This document shows positions 23,557 through 31,426 of a stretch of 64,000 nt of DNA, piece after piece. This stretch comes from Actinomycetota bacterium (GTDB lineage: Bacteria > Actinomycetota > Acidimicrobiia > Acidimicrobiales > Palsa-688). Under the pieces are notes generated by a model. It did not search any database. It saw only the letters and a program-made list of their open reading frames with translations, and was not told where the DNA came from. Within the stretch, counting starts at the first letter, position 1; each line of letters starts with the position of its first letter. The position numbers were made by a program, and so were the translations under genes. The DNA lies in the NCBI GenBank assembly GCA_021323695.1, contig JAJPKN010000068.1:1-64000 (forward strand), read 5' to 3'.

Positions 23557-23819
23557 CGGTGGCCGAGGGTAGGGCAGCCCACGCCTACCTTTTCAGCGGC
23601 CCGCGGGGCACGGGCAAGACCTCGGCAGCGCGCAGCTTGGCCATGGCCCTCAACTGCGACGTTCCCGAGCACGGTGAGCCGTGCGGCACCTGCCTGTCGT
23701 GCCGGGCCATCCGGGCCGGGCGGTCGATGGACGTTGAGGAGCACGATGGTGCCTCGGCGGCGAAGACGGCACGGCCGGCTCGACTGGCAGCGATGTCACG
23801 GCCGCAAGCAGCAGCGTGA
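23557..23819 (+). pseudogene. dnaX 5' fragment, second piece, with right copy of the 75-bp repeat
   Basis: 23557-23631 repeats 22604-22678 exactly. The frame then carries true dnaX sequence ([35 protein letters not shown]) including two of the zinc-module cysteine pairs. After about 23755 (EEHDGAS, where DnaX normally has ELDAAS) it drifts into unrelated residues and stops at 23819. The Walker B region and all later domains are absent. This is therefore a truncated remnant even without the insert. Confidence 0.85.
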
Positions 23820-23876
23820 GGTAGGTACACCGCGCCAGTGAGCCGGGCCGGCAGCAGGCGGTCACCAGGTGGTGGC

Positions 23877-24599
23877 TCAGCCGGCAGCCGGTGGGGCAGG
23901 GGGCTCCCCAGCCGGCTCAGCCGGCTCGCCGTCGGCCAGGATGGCGTACAGCCGTCGCCGGGTGTCGTCGAGCACCTCGATGGCCCGCTCGAACTGGTGG
24001 CGGCCGCCGCTGCGGAAGACTTGGGCGACGACCGGCATGAGCTGAGCGATGGAATGGCGCAGCGCCCGGGCGTCGGCGGTCACCCCGGCGGTCACGTCCT
24101 CCCAGGGGGCTTGGCCGAGGGCGGAGGCGGCAGCCCGGCCCTTGTCGGTGAGGGAGTAGCGGCGCTTGCCGCCGGGGCCCTCGGTGCTGGCGGTCACCAA
24201 GCCGTCGTCTTCCAGGCTTTGCAGCGCGGGGTAGATGGAGCCCGGGCTGGGCCGCCAGAACCCCTCGGTCCGCTCAGACAGTTCGCCGATGACCTCGTAG
24301 CCGTGCATGGGCCGTTCGGCCAGCAGGGCCAGGATGGCGCTGCGGACGTCGCCCCGGCGCGCCCGCCCCCAGCCCCGCCCCCGCCGGGGCCCGGCGAAGA
24401 ACCACATGAAGTCGGGACCGAACCTGGCCCACGGAGGGCCGCCGGCGTGCGGGTGGCCGGGGCCGGCCCAGTGGCCTGCCCAAGGAGGCCCTCCCCACCA
24501 GCCGCCTCCTCCCTTGACCTTTATGCGGGGGCCGCCTCCCCAGCCCTCGGGGGGGCCCTCCTCTTCCATTCCCGGTCCGAAGTGCTCATGAGGGTGCAT
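23877..24599 (-). CDS. PadR family transcriptional regulator
   Basis: 240 residues. An N-terminal Gly/Trp/Pro/His-rich stretch (HPHEHFGPG, GWGGGP, WWGGPPWAG) leads to the PadR winged helix: RRGDVRSAILALLAERPMHG, YEVIGELSERTEGFWRPSPG, SIYPALQSLEDDGLV and the wing GPGGKRRYSLTDKGRAA. A C-terminal helix (RHQFERAIEVLDDTRRRLYA) supports dimerisation. ATG 24599 is preceded on the minus strand by AAAGGAG; codons back to 24731 are open but cross the promoter. Its likely operator is the palindrome at 24695-24708, shared with the divergent pseudouridine synthase gene. Confidence 0.88.
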   Translation of the reverse strand: MHPHEHFGPGMEEEGPPEGWGGGPRIKVKGGGGWWGGPPWAGHWAGPGHPHAGGPPWARFGPDFMWFFAGPRRGRGWGRARRGDVRSAILALLAERPMHGYEVIGELSERTEGFWRPSPGSIYPALQSLEDDGLVTASTEGPGGKRRYSLTDKGRAAASALGQAPWEDVTAGVTADARALRHSIAQLMPVVAQVFRSGGRHQFERAIEVLDDTRRRLYAILADGEPAEPAGEPPAPPAAG

Positions 24600-24624
24600 G
24601 TCGTGCTCCTTTGGCTCTCGTATC

Positions 24625-24672
24625 CTGTAGCCATGTCCTTGGCTCGTGCTGTAGCCATGTCGCTGGCTCGGT
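24625..24672. repeat. 24-bp direct repeat in the padR leader
   Basis: Two adjacent copies, 24625-24648 and 24649-24672, begin CTGTAGCCATGTCCTTGGCT and differ at four positions. They lie between the padR promoter palindrome and its start codon, in the transcribed leader if the promoter is at 24691-24715. Confidence 0.7.
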
Positions 24673-24690
24673 CGCATTAGCGGCCGAGTT

Positions 24691-24715
24691 CTAGTATATC
24701 GCGATATATCGATAG
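24691..24715. promoter_or_regulatory. Palindromic AT-rich site between padR and rluB (candidate PadR operator)
   Basis: TATATCGCGATATA (24695-24708) is a perfect 14-bp palindrome. It overlaps a second, TATCGATA (24707-24714), and CTAG/ATAG ends frame the pair. It is the only AT-rich stretch in the divergent intergenic region and can carry -10 elements in both directions. PadR proteins bind such inverted repeats; assignment here is by position. Confidence 0.6.
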
Positions 24716-24729
24716 TGGGCGGGAAGGCC

Positions 24730-25581
24730 ATGGCCCGACCAGGGCAACAGGTGCGCCAGGGGGCTCCGGCGAACCAGGACCAGGGAGCTCCGACGAAGTG
24801 GGGAGCTCCGACGGGCTACGGAGGTCGGGCGCGCCAGGGAGCCAGCCCGGGAGCGAGCGAAGGAGAACGTCTGCAGAAGCTGCTGGCCCGGGCCGGCCTG
24901 GCCAGCCGGCGGCGGGCTGAGGAGCTGATCGAGCAGGCCCGGGTGACGGTCAACGGGACGGTGGCGGTGCTGGGGCAACGAGCCGACCCCGCCCGCGACC
25001 GGGTGGAGGTGGACGGGGTGCCCGTGGCCTTGCACCCGGGCCTGGTGTACTACCTGCTGAACAAGCCGCCCGGGGTCATTTGCAGCACCCGTGACCCGGG
25101 CGGGCGCCCAAGCGTGCTCGACCTCGTCCCTCCCGCCCCGCGAGTGTTCTCGGTGGGACGCCTGGACGTGGCCAGCGAGGGCTTGTTGGTCCTGACCAAC
25201 GACGGCGAGCTTGCCTACCAGTTGACCCACCCGCGCTTTGGGGTGGCCAAGGAGTACCTGGTCGAGGTGGGTGGCCGTTTCACCCCCCAGGCGGTCGCCC
25301 GCTTGCGCCGAGGGGTGGAGCTGGACGACGGCCCGACCGCGCCGGCCAAAGTGAAGGTCGTCGCCCCCAACGCGGCTCGCATCGTGGTCCACGAAGGGCG
25401 CAAGCGCCAGGTGCGGCGGATGTGCGACGCCGTCGGGTTACCGGTACGCCGCTTGGTGCGTTCGCGGATCGGCCCGCTCAGTGCTGACGGCCTGGCACCG
25501 GGCCAGTGGAGGCGGCTGCGCCCGGCGGAGGTGCGTGGGCTCTGGCAGGCGGCCCAGGGCGTAGAGGCCCCGGCCGGGTAG
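24730..25581 (+). CDS. Pseudouridine synthase, RsuA/RluB family
   Basis: 283 residues. A Gln/Gly/Pro-rich repeated N-terminus (about 1-45, from GGGAGCTCCGACG-type DNA repeats) precedes an S4 domain (ERLQKLLARAGLASRRRAEE). The catalytic domain has the active Asp in FSVGRLDVASEGLLVLTNDG and the KEYLVEV and RKRQVRRM signatures. It isomerises a specific rRNA uridine. ATG 24730 follows GGGAAGG; GTG 24715 is an upstream alternative. It occupies the place of Rv1711 between scpB and cmk. Confidence 0.93.
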   Translation: MARPGQQVRQGAPANQDQGAPTKWGAPTGYGGRARQGASPGASEGERLQKLLARAGLASRRRAEELIEQARVTVNGTVAVLGQRADPARDRVEVDGVPVALHPGLVYYLLNKPPGVICSTRDPGGRPSVLDLVPPAPRVFSVGRLDVASEGLLVLTNDGELAYQLTHPRFGVAKEYLVEVGGRFTPQAVARLRRGVELDDGPTAPAKVKVVAPNAARIVVHEGRKRQVRRMCDAVGLPVRRLVRSRIGPLSADGLAPGQWRRLRPAEVRGLWQAAQGVEAPAG

Positions 25582-25617
25582 GAGCAGGCCCTGGGTGGGT
25601 GTGTATCGTTGGTGGCC

Positions 25618-26013
25618 GTGCAGGACGACCAGCTCGGGGGTACCGGCGCGCCGCGACGACGGCTACGGGCGCTACGGGGGGCGACGACGGTCGACGAGGA
25701 CAGCGAGGCCCAGGTGACCGAGCGCACCCAGGCCCTGCTCCGGGCCATGGTCGAGCGCAACCACCTCCAGCACGAAGATATCGTGTCGGTGCTGTTCACG
25801 ATGACCGACGACGTCCACTCCATGTTCCCGGCTACGGCGGCACGGGGTATCGGCTTCGGTGACGTCCCCCTCATCTGTGCCCGGGAACTGGACATCGTCG
25901 GGGGGGCCCCCAGGTGCATCCGCGTCCTGATGCACGTGGAGACCGGCTCCGACCGGCTGCACCACGTCTACCTCGAGGGCGCCCGGGGCTTGCGCGATGA
26001 CCTGCCCGAGTGA
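25618..26013 (+). CDS. aroH: Chorismate mutase, AroH type
   Basis: 131 residues. LRALRGATTVDEDSEAQVTE opens the family fold, and Arg in RGATTV plus the later LICARELDIVGGAPRCIRVL and HVYLEGARGLRDDL are the trimeric AroH pattern. It converts chorismate to prephenate. TATCGT (25604-25609) is 8 nt before GTG 25618, which supports a leaderless start there; TTG 25609 and GTG 25612 also open the frame. tyrA follows 30 nt later and uses its product. Confidence 0.9.
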   Translation: MQDDQLGGTGAPRRRLRALRGATTVDEDSEAQVTERTQALLRAMVERNHLQHEDIVSVLFTMTDDVHSMFPATAARGIGFGDVPLICARELDIVGGAPRCIRVLMHVETGSDRLHHVYLEGARGLRDDLPE

Positions 26014-26043
26014 CCCGGCGGGCGCACCGGGGGGCGGGCCCCG

Positions 26044-27189
26044 GTGAGCGCCACGGGGGCCGGTGGCCCGGGCAAGGCCGACCGGGGCCCAGTTGGCCAG
26101 GGCGGCCGACAGCCGGCGAGCGGCCAGCCCAGGGCCGCTGTCGTCGGCACCGGGCTGATCGGCGGGTCCATCGGCTTGGCCCTGCGCCGGCTGGGGTGGT
26201 GGGTGAGCGGCTCCGACCAAGACGCCTCTCGGGCCAGCCGTGCCCTGGAGATCGGCGCCATCGACTGCGTCGGCATGGACGACGAGGCAGCGGTGACCTT
26301 TGTGGCTGTGCCCGCCGGCCAGGTGGCGGGCGTGGCCCGGGCCGTGCTTTCCCGCCAGAGAGGGGACCAGGCCGTGACCGACGTGGCCGGGGTCAAGCAG
26401 GCCATTGTCTCGGCCGTCGGGCACCCTCGCTTCGTGGGGGGCCACCCCATGGCCGGCTCCGAGCAGGAGGGGGTGGACGGGGCCGACCCTGACCTTTTCC
26501 TCGGGGCAACTTGGGTGCTGACGCCGGACGAAGCCACTTCCGGCCAGGCCTACACCCAGGTGCTGAGCGTGGTGAGGGCCCTGGGGGCCAACCCGGTCGC
26601 CCTGCCCCCCCACCGCCACGACCAGCTGGTGGCGCTGGTGTCGCACACCCCCCACCTGGCGGCCGCCACGCTCATGAACCTGGCTGCCGACGTGGCCGCC
26701 TCCGACCCGAGCCTGCCACGGCTGGCGGCGGGCGGCTTCCGGGACATGACCCGCATCGCCTCCGGGCACCCCGGGATTTGGCCCGACGTGGTGGCAGAGA
26801 ACAAAGAGGCCATATTGGACAGCCTCGACCGGCTGTCGGGCGCCTTGGACAAGGTTCGCGCTATCGTGGCCGCGGGCGACCGCGAGGGCCTGCTCGCCTT
26901 GCTGGAGCGTGCCCGGGAGGGCCGGGTGAACCTGCCCGTGGGCGCCCCTGCGCTGGGCGAGGCGACCGAGGTGAGGGTGCCGGTGCCGGACCGGCCCGGG
27001 GCCATCGCTGAGGTGACCACCCTGTTGGGGTCCATGGGCGTCAACATCTTCGACCTGGAGATCGCGCACTCCTCCGAGGGGGACCGAGGGGTGATGGTGC
27101 TGGTGGTCGACGCCAGCACCGAAGGGGCCGTGCGGGAGGCGCTGGCCCAACGTGGCTTCCGGGCCTCTTTTCGCCGGATGGAGCAATGA
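26044..27189 (+). CDS. tyrA: Prephenate dehydrogenase
   Basis: 381 residues. The Rossmann NAD site is AAVVGTGLIGGSIGLALRRL, followed by VTDVAGVKQAIV, GGHPMAGSEQEGVDGADPDL with the catalytic His, and the helical dimer domain with HTPHLAAATLM. The C-terminal 75 residues (VRVPVPDRPGAIAEVTTLLG, SMGVNIFDLEI) form an ACT domain, suggesting tyrosine feedback. It oxidises prephenate to 4-hydroxyphenylpyruvate in tyrosine synthesis. GTG 26044 starts a Gly-rich tail of about 30 residues before the Rossmann fold. It lies between aroH and aroA. Confidence 0.94.
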   Translation: MSATGAGGPGKADRGPVGQGGRQPASGQPRAAVVGTGLIGGSIGLALRRLGWWVSGSDQDASRASRALEIGAIDCVGMDDEAAVTFVAVPAGQVAGVARAVLSRQRGDQAVTDVAGVKQAIVSAVGHPRFVGGHPMAGSEQEGVDGADPDLFLGATWVLTPDEATSGQAYTQVLSVVRALGANPVALPPHRHDQLVALVSHTPHLAAATLMNLAADVAASDPSLPRLAAGGFRDMTRIASGHPGIWPDVVAENKEAILDSLDRLSGALDKVRAIVAAGDREGLLALLERAREGRVNLPVGAPALGEATEVRVPVPDRPGAIAEVTTLLGSMGVNIFDLEIAHSSEGDRGVMVLVVDASTEGAVREALAQRGFRASFRRMEQ

Positions 27190-27295
27190 GCTGTCCTCCT
27201 CCAGACGGAGCGGTGGGCTGGCCTCGCCGGGCGGGAGGGGGCCGGGCGGGAGCTCGCCGGGCGGCAGCGGGGGGCGGTGGCGGGCGGGTGGCGCG

Positions 27296-28612
27296 GTGAA
27301 CGACCTGGCTGTGGGCGACGTGGCCGTGGTGGAGCCGGCCGGGGGGCGGTCGCTGCGTGGCCGGCTGCGCGTGCCGGGGGACAAGTCCATATCGCACCGC
27401 GCCCTTTTGGTTGCCGCCTGGGCGTCGGGCACGTCCCGTCTGGCCGGGCTGAACCGCGGTGCCGACGTGAGCCACACCCTGGACGCGGTCGTCGCCCTCG
27501 GGGCCAGGGTGCGCCCCAGGGGTACCGAACTGTTGGTGGAGGGCACCCACGGGCATCTTCGTGAGCCGGAGGCGGTCATCGAGGTCGGCAACTCGGGCAC
27601 CGGGATCCGGCTGCTGGCCGGCCTGGTGGCCACCATCGACGGCCTCTGTGTGCTGCAGGGGGACGGCTCTGTGGCCCGCCGCCCGATGGACCGGGTGGCG
27701 GCCCCCCTGCGGTTGATGGGAGCGCGCATCGACGGGCGCCGGGGCGGCTGCTACCCCCCGCTGGTGGTCCGGGGCGGGGGCCTCACGGGCATCGACTACA
27801 CCCTCCCGGTAGCCAGCGCCCAGGTGAAGTCGGCCATCTTGTTCGCCGGGCTGGGGGCCGAAGGGCGCACCCGGGTCCACGAAGTGGTCCCTGTGCGGGC
27901 CCACACCGAGGAAATGTTGGCCGAGGCGGGCGCCGGCATCGAGGTCCGCCCTGAGGGCGCTGGCTCCAGCGTCACCCTCCAGCCCGGCCCGCTCCATGCC
28001 ATCAGCCTGAGGGTGCCGGCAGATCCCTCGCAGGCGGCTTTTTGGGCCGTGGCCGCCTGCATCGTGCCGGGCAGTGACCTCGTGCTGGAGGACGTTTACG
28101 TAGGCCAGGCCCGCAGTGGCTTCATCGACGTACTGAAGCGCATGGGGGCCCGCCTGGAGGTGGTGGGCCGGGACCCCGAGCGCCTCACGGCCGACCTGCG
28201 GGTGCAGGCTGGGCCGCTGGTGGGCACCTCGGTCGGCGGGGCCGAGGTCCCTGGGCTCATCGACGAGGTGCCAGTGCTGGCGGTGGCGGCGGCGCTGGCC
28301 GATGGCACCACGCGCTTTAGCGGGGCAGCTGAGCTGCGCCTGAAGGAGTCAGACCGGTTGGCGACCACCGTGGAGATGTTGCGGGCCCTGGGGGCCAAGG
28401 CCGAGGCCCAGCCCGACGGGCTCGTGGTGGAGGGCAGCGCCGGTGCGCCCCTCGACCAGGGCATTGTGGGCTCCCATGGCGACCACCGCATCGCCATGGC
28501 TGCTGCGGTCGGGGCGCTGGCAGCCAAGGGGCCCGTGCATGTACAAGGATGGAGCTCGACCGCGACCAGCTACCCAAGCTTCGAGGAGGACCTGCGGAGA
28601 TGCCTGAAGTGA
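27296..28612 (+). CDS. aroA: 3-phosphoshikimate 1-carboxyvinyltransferase (EPSP synthase)
   Basis: 438 residues. RVPGDKSISHRALLVAAWAS, VGNSGTGIRLLAGL and the late LKESDRLATTVEMLRALGAK are the signature motifs; GDHRIAMAAAVGAL is the C-terminal one. It joins PEP to shikimate-3-phosphate. GTG 27296 is the first start near the domain. The frame is open back to 27152 across a Gly/Ser-rich repetitive stretch (27190-27290) that I take as intergenic. The 3' end overlaps cmk by 13 nt. aroH, tyrA and aroA together cover three steps of the shikimate-tyrosine route. Confidence 0.95.
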   Translation: MNDLAVGDVAVVEPAGGRSLRGRLRVPGDKSISHRALLVAAWASGTSRLAGLNRGADVSHTLDAVVALGARVRPRGTELLVEGTHGHLREPEAVIEVGNSGTGIRLLAGLVATIDGLCVLQGDGSVARRPMDRVAAPLRLMGARIDGRRGGCYPPLVVRGGGLTGIDYTLPVASAQVKSAILFAGLGAEGRTRVHEVVPVRAHTEEMLAEAGAGIEVRPEGAGSSVTLQPGPLHAISLRVPADPSQAAFWAVAACIVPGSDLVLEDVYVGQARSGFIDVLKRMGARLEVVGRDPERLTADLRVQAGPLVGTSVGGAEVPGLIDEVPVLAVAAALADGTTRFSGAAELRLKESDRLATTVEMLRALGAKAEAQPDGLVVEGSAGAPLDQGIVGSHGDHRIAMAAAVGALAAKGPVHVQGWSSTATSYPSFEEDLRRCLK

Positions 28613-29313
28613 CCCCAGCCGGCCCCCCTCCCGGGGGCGCCTCCCGGGGGCGACAAGGGCGGCCGCCGCTCAAGGTGATAGCGATAGACGGCCCGGCCGG
28701 GTCGGGCAAGTCCACCGTGGCCCGGGCGGTGGCAGCTCGCCTGGGCATGAGCTACCTCGACACGGGGGCGATGTACCGGGCCGTGGCCTTCACTGCCATC
28801 CGGCGCGGGGTCGACCCTGAAGACGCTGAGCAGGTGGCCAAGCTGGCCGCGGCCCTGGACCTGGAGGTGGCCGACCGGGTGCTCGTCGACGGGGTGGACG
28901 CCACCATCGAGATCCGGGGACCGGAAGTGAGCCGGGCCGTGAGCGTGGTGGCCGCCAACCCGGAGGTGCGCCGGGAGCTGGTCCGCCGCCAGCAGGAGTG
29001 GGGCCTTTCCCACGGTGGGGGCGTGGTGGAGGGCAGGGACATTGGCACGGTCGTGTTCCCCGATGCCCCGCTCAAGGTGTACCTGACCGCCAGCGACGAA
29101 GAGAGGGCCACCCGCCGGAGCCGGGAGGTGCTCGACATGAACTTCGACGAGGTGGCGGCGGACATAGCCCGGCGCGACCACATGGACGCCAACCGCCGGG
29201 CCTCCCCCATGAGCGCGGCCCCCGACGCCGTGGTCGTGGACACCACTTCCAGGAGCGTCGGCGAAGTGGTGGACCTGGTGCTCGACCTGGCCACCAAGGC
29301 GGGCCTGGCTTGA
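28600..29313 (+). CDS. cmk: Cytidylate kinase
   Basis: 237 residues. The P-loop is VIAIDGPAGSGKSTVARAVA, followed by YLDTGAMYRAVAF, the GRDIGTVVFPDAPLKVYLTA segment and the lid RRSREVLDMNFDEVAADIAR RDHMDANR region. It phosphorylates CMP and dCMP. ATG 28600 lies within the end of aroA; a Pro/Gly linker of about 25 residues precedes the P-loop. Its stop overlaps the TTG of the acyltransferase gene. cmk following aroA and rluB matches actinobacterial gene order. Confidence 0.95.
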   Translation: MPEVTPAGPPPGGASRGRQGRPPLKVIAIDGPAGSGKSTVARAVAARLGMSYLDTGAMYRAVAFTAIRRGVDPEDAEQVAKLAAALDLEVADRVLVDGVDATIEIRGPEVSRAVSVVAANPEVRRELVRRQQEWGLSHGGGVVEGRDIGTVVFPDAPLKVYLTASDEERATRRSREVLDMNFDEVAADIARRDHMDANRRASPMSAAPDAVVVDTTSRSVGEVVDLVLDLATKAGLA

Positions 29314-30029
29314 GCCAGCCGGCAGAGGCCCCGGCCGGGCGGCCACCGGCCCGGGCTGAGCTGGCCTGGTACAGCTTTGCCCGCACGTTGGTGCTCGGGC
29401 TGGCCTGGCTCATGTGGAGGACGGAGGTCCACGGCCGGGAGCACCTCCCCCAGACGGTCCCTTACGTGCTGGCCCCCGTCCACCGCTCCTACCTGGACGC
29501 CTTGTTCGCGGCCAGCGTGACCAGGCGGCGGGTACGGTTCATGGGCAAGGGCGAGATGTGGTCCAAGGGGTGGTCTGCCCGCCTGTTCAGCTCCCTCGGT
29601 GCGTTCCCGGTCCAGCTCCGGGGCATCAGCGGGACCGACTCACGCCGGGGGACGCCCGACCGGGAAGCCTTGCGCAGCTGCCAGGTGGCCCTGGCCGGGG
29701 GGGAGCCGGTCGTGATGTTCCCCGAGGGCACCCGGCGCTCGGGGCCGGTCGTCCAGCCGTTGTTCGACGGCCCGGCGTTCGTCGCCCTGCGGATGAACGT
29801 GCCCATCGTCCCGGTGGGCATCGGCGGGAGCGAGCGGGCCATGCCGCCCGGTGCCCGCTGGCTGCGCCCGGGCAAGGTTTCCGTGGTAGTTGGCAAGCCC
29901 ATATGGCCCCCGGCGCGCCCTCCGGGCTCGGCGGTCCCCCGCTCCGCCGTCTCGGAGCTCACCGCCCAGCTGCGCTCTAGCTTGCAGGCGGCCTTCGACG
30001 AGGCGCGGCGGCGGGTGGGTGAGCCGTAA
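29310..30029 (+). CDS. plsC: 1-acyl-sn-glycerol-3-phosphate acyltransferase
   Basis: 239 residues. The HX4D motif is VHRSYLDALF, the glycerol-phosphate binding motif is MFPEGTRRSG, and VPIVPVGIGG is the fourth PlsC block. An N-terminal hydrophobic helix (ARTLVLGLAWLMW) anchors it to the inner membrane. It makes phosphatidic acid. The start is TTG 29310 overlapping the cmk TGA (TTGA), which puts the protein at its usual family start. It is the last gene of the aroH-plsC run; gltA has its own promoter. Confidence 0.92.
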   Translation: MSQPAEAPAGRPPARAELAWYSFARTLVLGLAWLMWRTEVHGREHLPQTVPYVLAPVHRSYLDALFAASVTRRRVRFMGKGEMWSKGWSARLFSSLGAFPVQLRGISGTDSRRGTPDREALRSCQVALAGGEPVVMFPEGTRRSGPVVQPLFDGPAFVALRMNVPIVPVGIGGSERAMPPGARWLRPGKVSVVVGKPIWPPARPPGSAVPRSAVSELTAQLRSSLQAAFDEARRRVGEP

Positions 30030-30089
30030 GCGTGAGGGCGCCTGGGCCATAGCCCTGGGGCCGGGTCGCTGGGAGGCCCGGGGGTGGGG

Positions 30090-30117
30090 CATACTAGCCC
30101 TTGGAGAAAGAGGTGAG
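30090..30117 (+). promoter_or_regulatory. Promoter and ribosome site of gltA
   Basis: CATACT (30090-30095) fits a -10 element and gives a leader of about 20 nt containing AGAGGTGA (30110-30117), 4 nt before ATG 30122. Unlike many neighbours this gene therefore has a normal led message. A TTG at 30101 is in frame but would fall at the transcription start, so I do not use it. Confidence 0.5.
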
Positions 30118-30121
30118 TTTG

Positions 30122-31426
30122 ATGACAGCCGATACAGAAGGCTCGCTCCAGGTCACCGATCCGAGGACCGGGCGCACCTACCAGTTGCCCATCCACGAGG
30201 GGGCCATCCGGGCCACCGACCTCCGCCAGGTGAAGGTCTCGGACGACGACTTCGGGCTTATGTCTTACGACCCGGCGTTCATGAACACCGCCAGTTGCCG
30301 GTCCGCCATCACCTATATAGACGGTGAGAAGGGCATCCTGCGCTACCGTGGCTACCCGATAGAGGAGCTGGCCGAGAGCTCGTCGTTCCTCGAGGTGGCT
30401 TACCTGTTGCTCAATGGCGAGCTGCCGGACAAGGCCCAAGCGGACGAGTGGGCGGAGGAGGTCACGAACCATACCTTCGTCCACGAGAACGTGAAGAAGT
30501 TCATCGACGGCTTCCACCACGATGCCCACCCCATGGGCATCCTGGTGAGCACGATAGCCGCCCTTTCGACGTTCTACCCAGAGTCGAAGGAAATAACCAA
30601 CGACGCCCTCCGCCACCACCAGGTGGTCCGGATGATCGCCAAGATGCCGACGCTGGCGGCTTTTGCCTACCGCCATGCCAAAGGCTTCCCCTATGCCTAC
30701 CCGGACGACGACCTTTCGTACACGGGGAACTTCTTGAACATGATGTTCAAGATGACCGAGCTCAAGTACCACCCTGAGCCGGTCTTGGAACGCGCCCTCG
30801 ACGTGCTGTTCATCTTGCACGCCGACCATGAGCAAAACTGCTCTGCCAACGTCATGAGGGCTGTGGGCAGCGCCCACTCCGACCCCTACATGGCAGCCGC
30901 GGCGGCAGCCGCTGCCCTCTACGGCCCGTTGCACGGCGGGGCCAACGAGCAGGTCCTGAAAATGCTCAACGAGATAGGTTCGGTCGAGCGGGTGCCCGAG
31001 TACGTGGCCCGGGTGAAACGAGGTGAGCTGCGCCTGATGGGCTTCGGCCACCGGGTCTACAAGAACTTCGACCCCAGGGCCAAGATCATAAAGAAGATCG
31101 CAGACGAGGTCTTCGAGGTCACCGGGCGCAACCACCTGCTCGATATTGCCCTGGAGCTCGAGCGCGTGGCCCTGGGCGACGAGTACTTCGTCCACCACAA
31201 GCTGTACCCCAACGTCGACTTCTACTCCGGGATAATCTACCAGGCCATGGGGTTCCCGGTCACCATGTTCCCCGTGCTGTTCGCCATCGGCCGGGTGCCA
31301 GGCTGGTTGGCGCAGTGGGAGGAAGGCATCCTCGACCCCGAGCAGAAGATCTCCCGTCCCCGCCAGCTCTACGTGGGCGCCGGCCTGCGCCACCTCAGCG
31401 CCGGCTCTACCGGAGGGCCGAAGTGA
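30122..31426 (+). CDS. gltA: Citrate synthase
   Basis: 434 residues, type II length. [20 protein letters not shown], the [20 protein letters not shown] region, [29 protein letters not shown] with the catalytic His, and [14 protein letters not shown] with the catalytic Asp are all present. It condenses oxaloacetate with acetyl-CoA. The stop overlaps the mdh start (GTGA), so the oxaloacetate supplier and user are co-translated. The N-terminal beta domain ([20 protein letters not shown]) is typical of the hexameric enzyme. Confidence 0.96.
   Translation: MTADTEGSLQVTDPRTGRTYQLPIHEGAIRATDLRQVKVSDDDFGLMSYDPAFMNTASCRSAITYIDGEKGILRYRGYPIEELAESSSFLEVAYLLLNGELPDKAQADEWAEEVTNHTFVHENVKKFIDGFHHDAHPMGILVSTIAALSTFYPESKEITNDALRHHQVVRMIAKMPTLAAFAYRHAKGFPYAYPDDDLSYTGNFLNMMFKMTELKYHPEPVLERALDVLFILHADHEQNCSANVMRAVGSAHSDPYMAAAAAAAALYGPLHGGANEQVLKMLNEIGSVERVPEYVARVKRGELRLMGFGHRVYKNFDPRAKIIKKIADEVFEVTGRNHLLDIALELERVALGDEYFVHHKLYPNVDFYSGIIYQAMGFPVTMFPVLFAIGRVPGWLAQWEEGILDPEQKISRPRQLYVGAGLRHLSAGSTGGPK

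Noticed and set aside
27152-27295. Extended aroA start fusing tyrA end and Gly-rich repeats
   Set aside because: The segment is tyrA in another frame followed by intergenic repeats; GTG 27296 is adjacent to the conserved domain.
25672-27729. Long minus-strand open frame of 685 codons opposite tyrA and aroA
   Set aside because: Low-complexity Gly/Pro/Arg/His composition and exact overlap with two well-conserved plus-strand genes show it is a GC-driven shadow.
28998-29309. N-terminal extension of plsC inside cmk
   Set aside because: The extension is Arg/Gly-rich shadow of cmk; TTG 29310 overlapping the cmk stop gives the normal family start.
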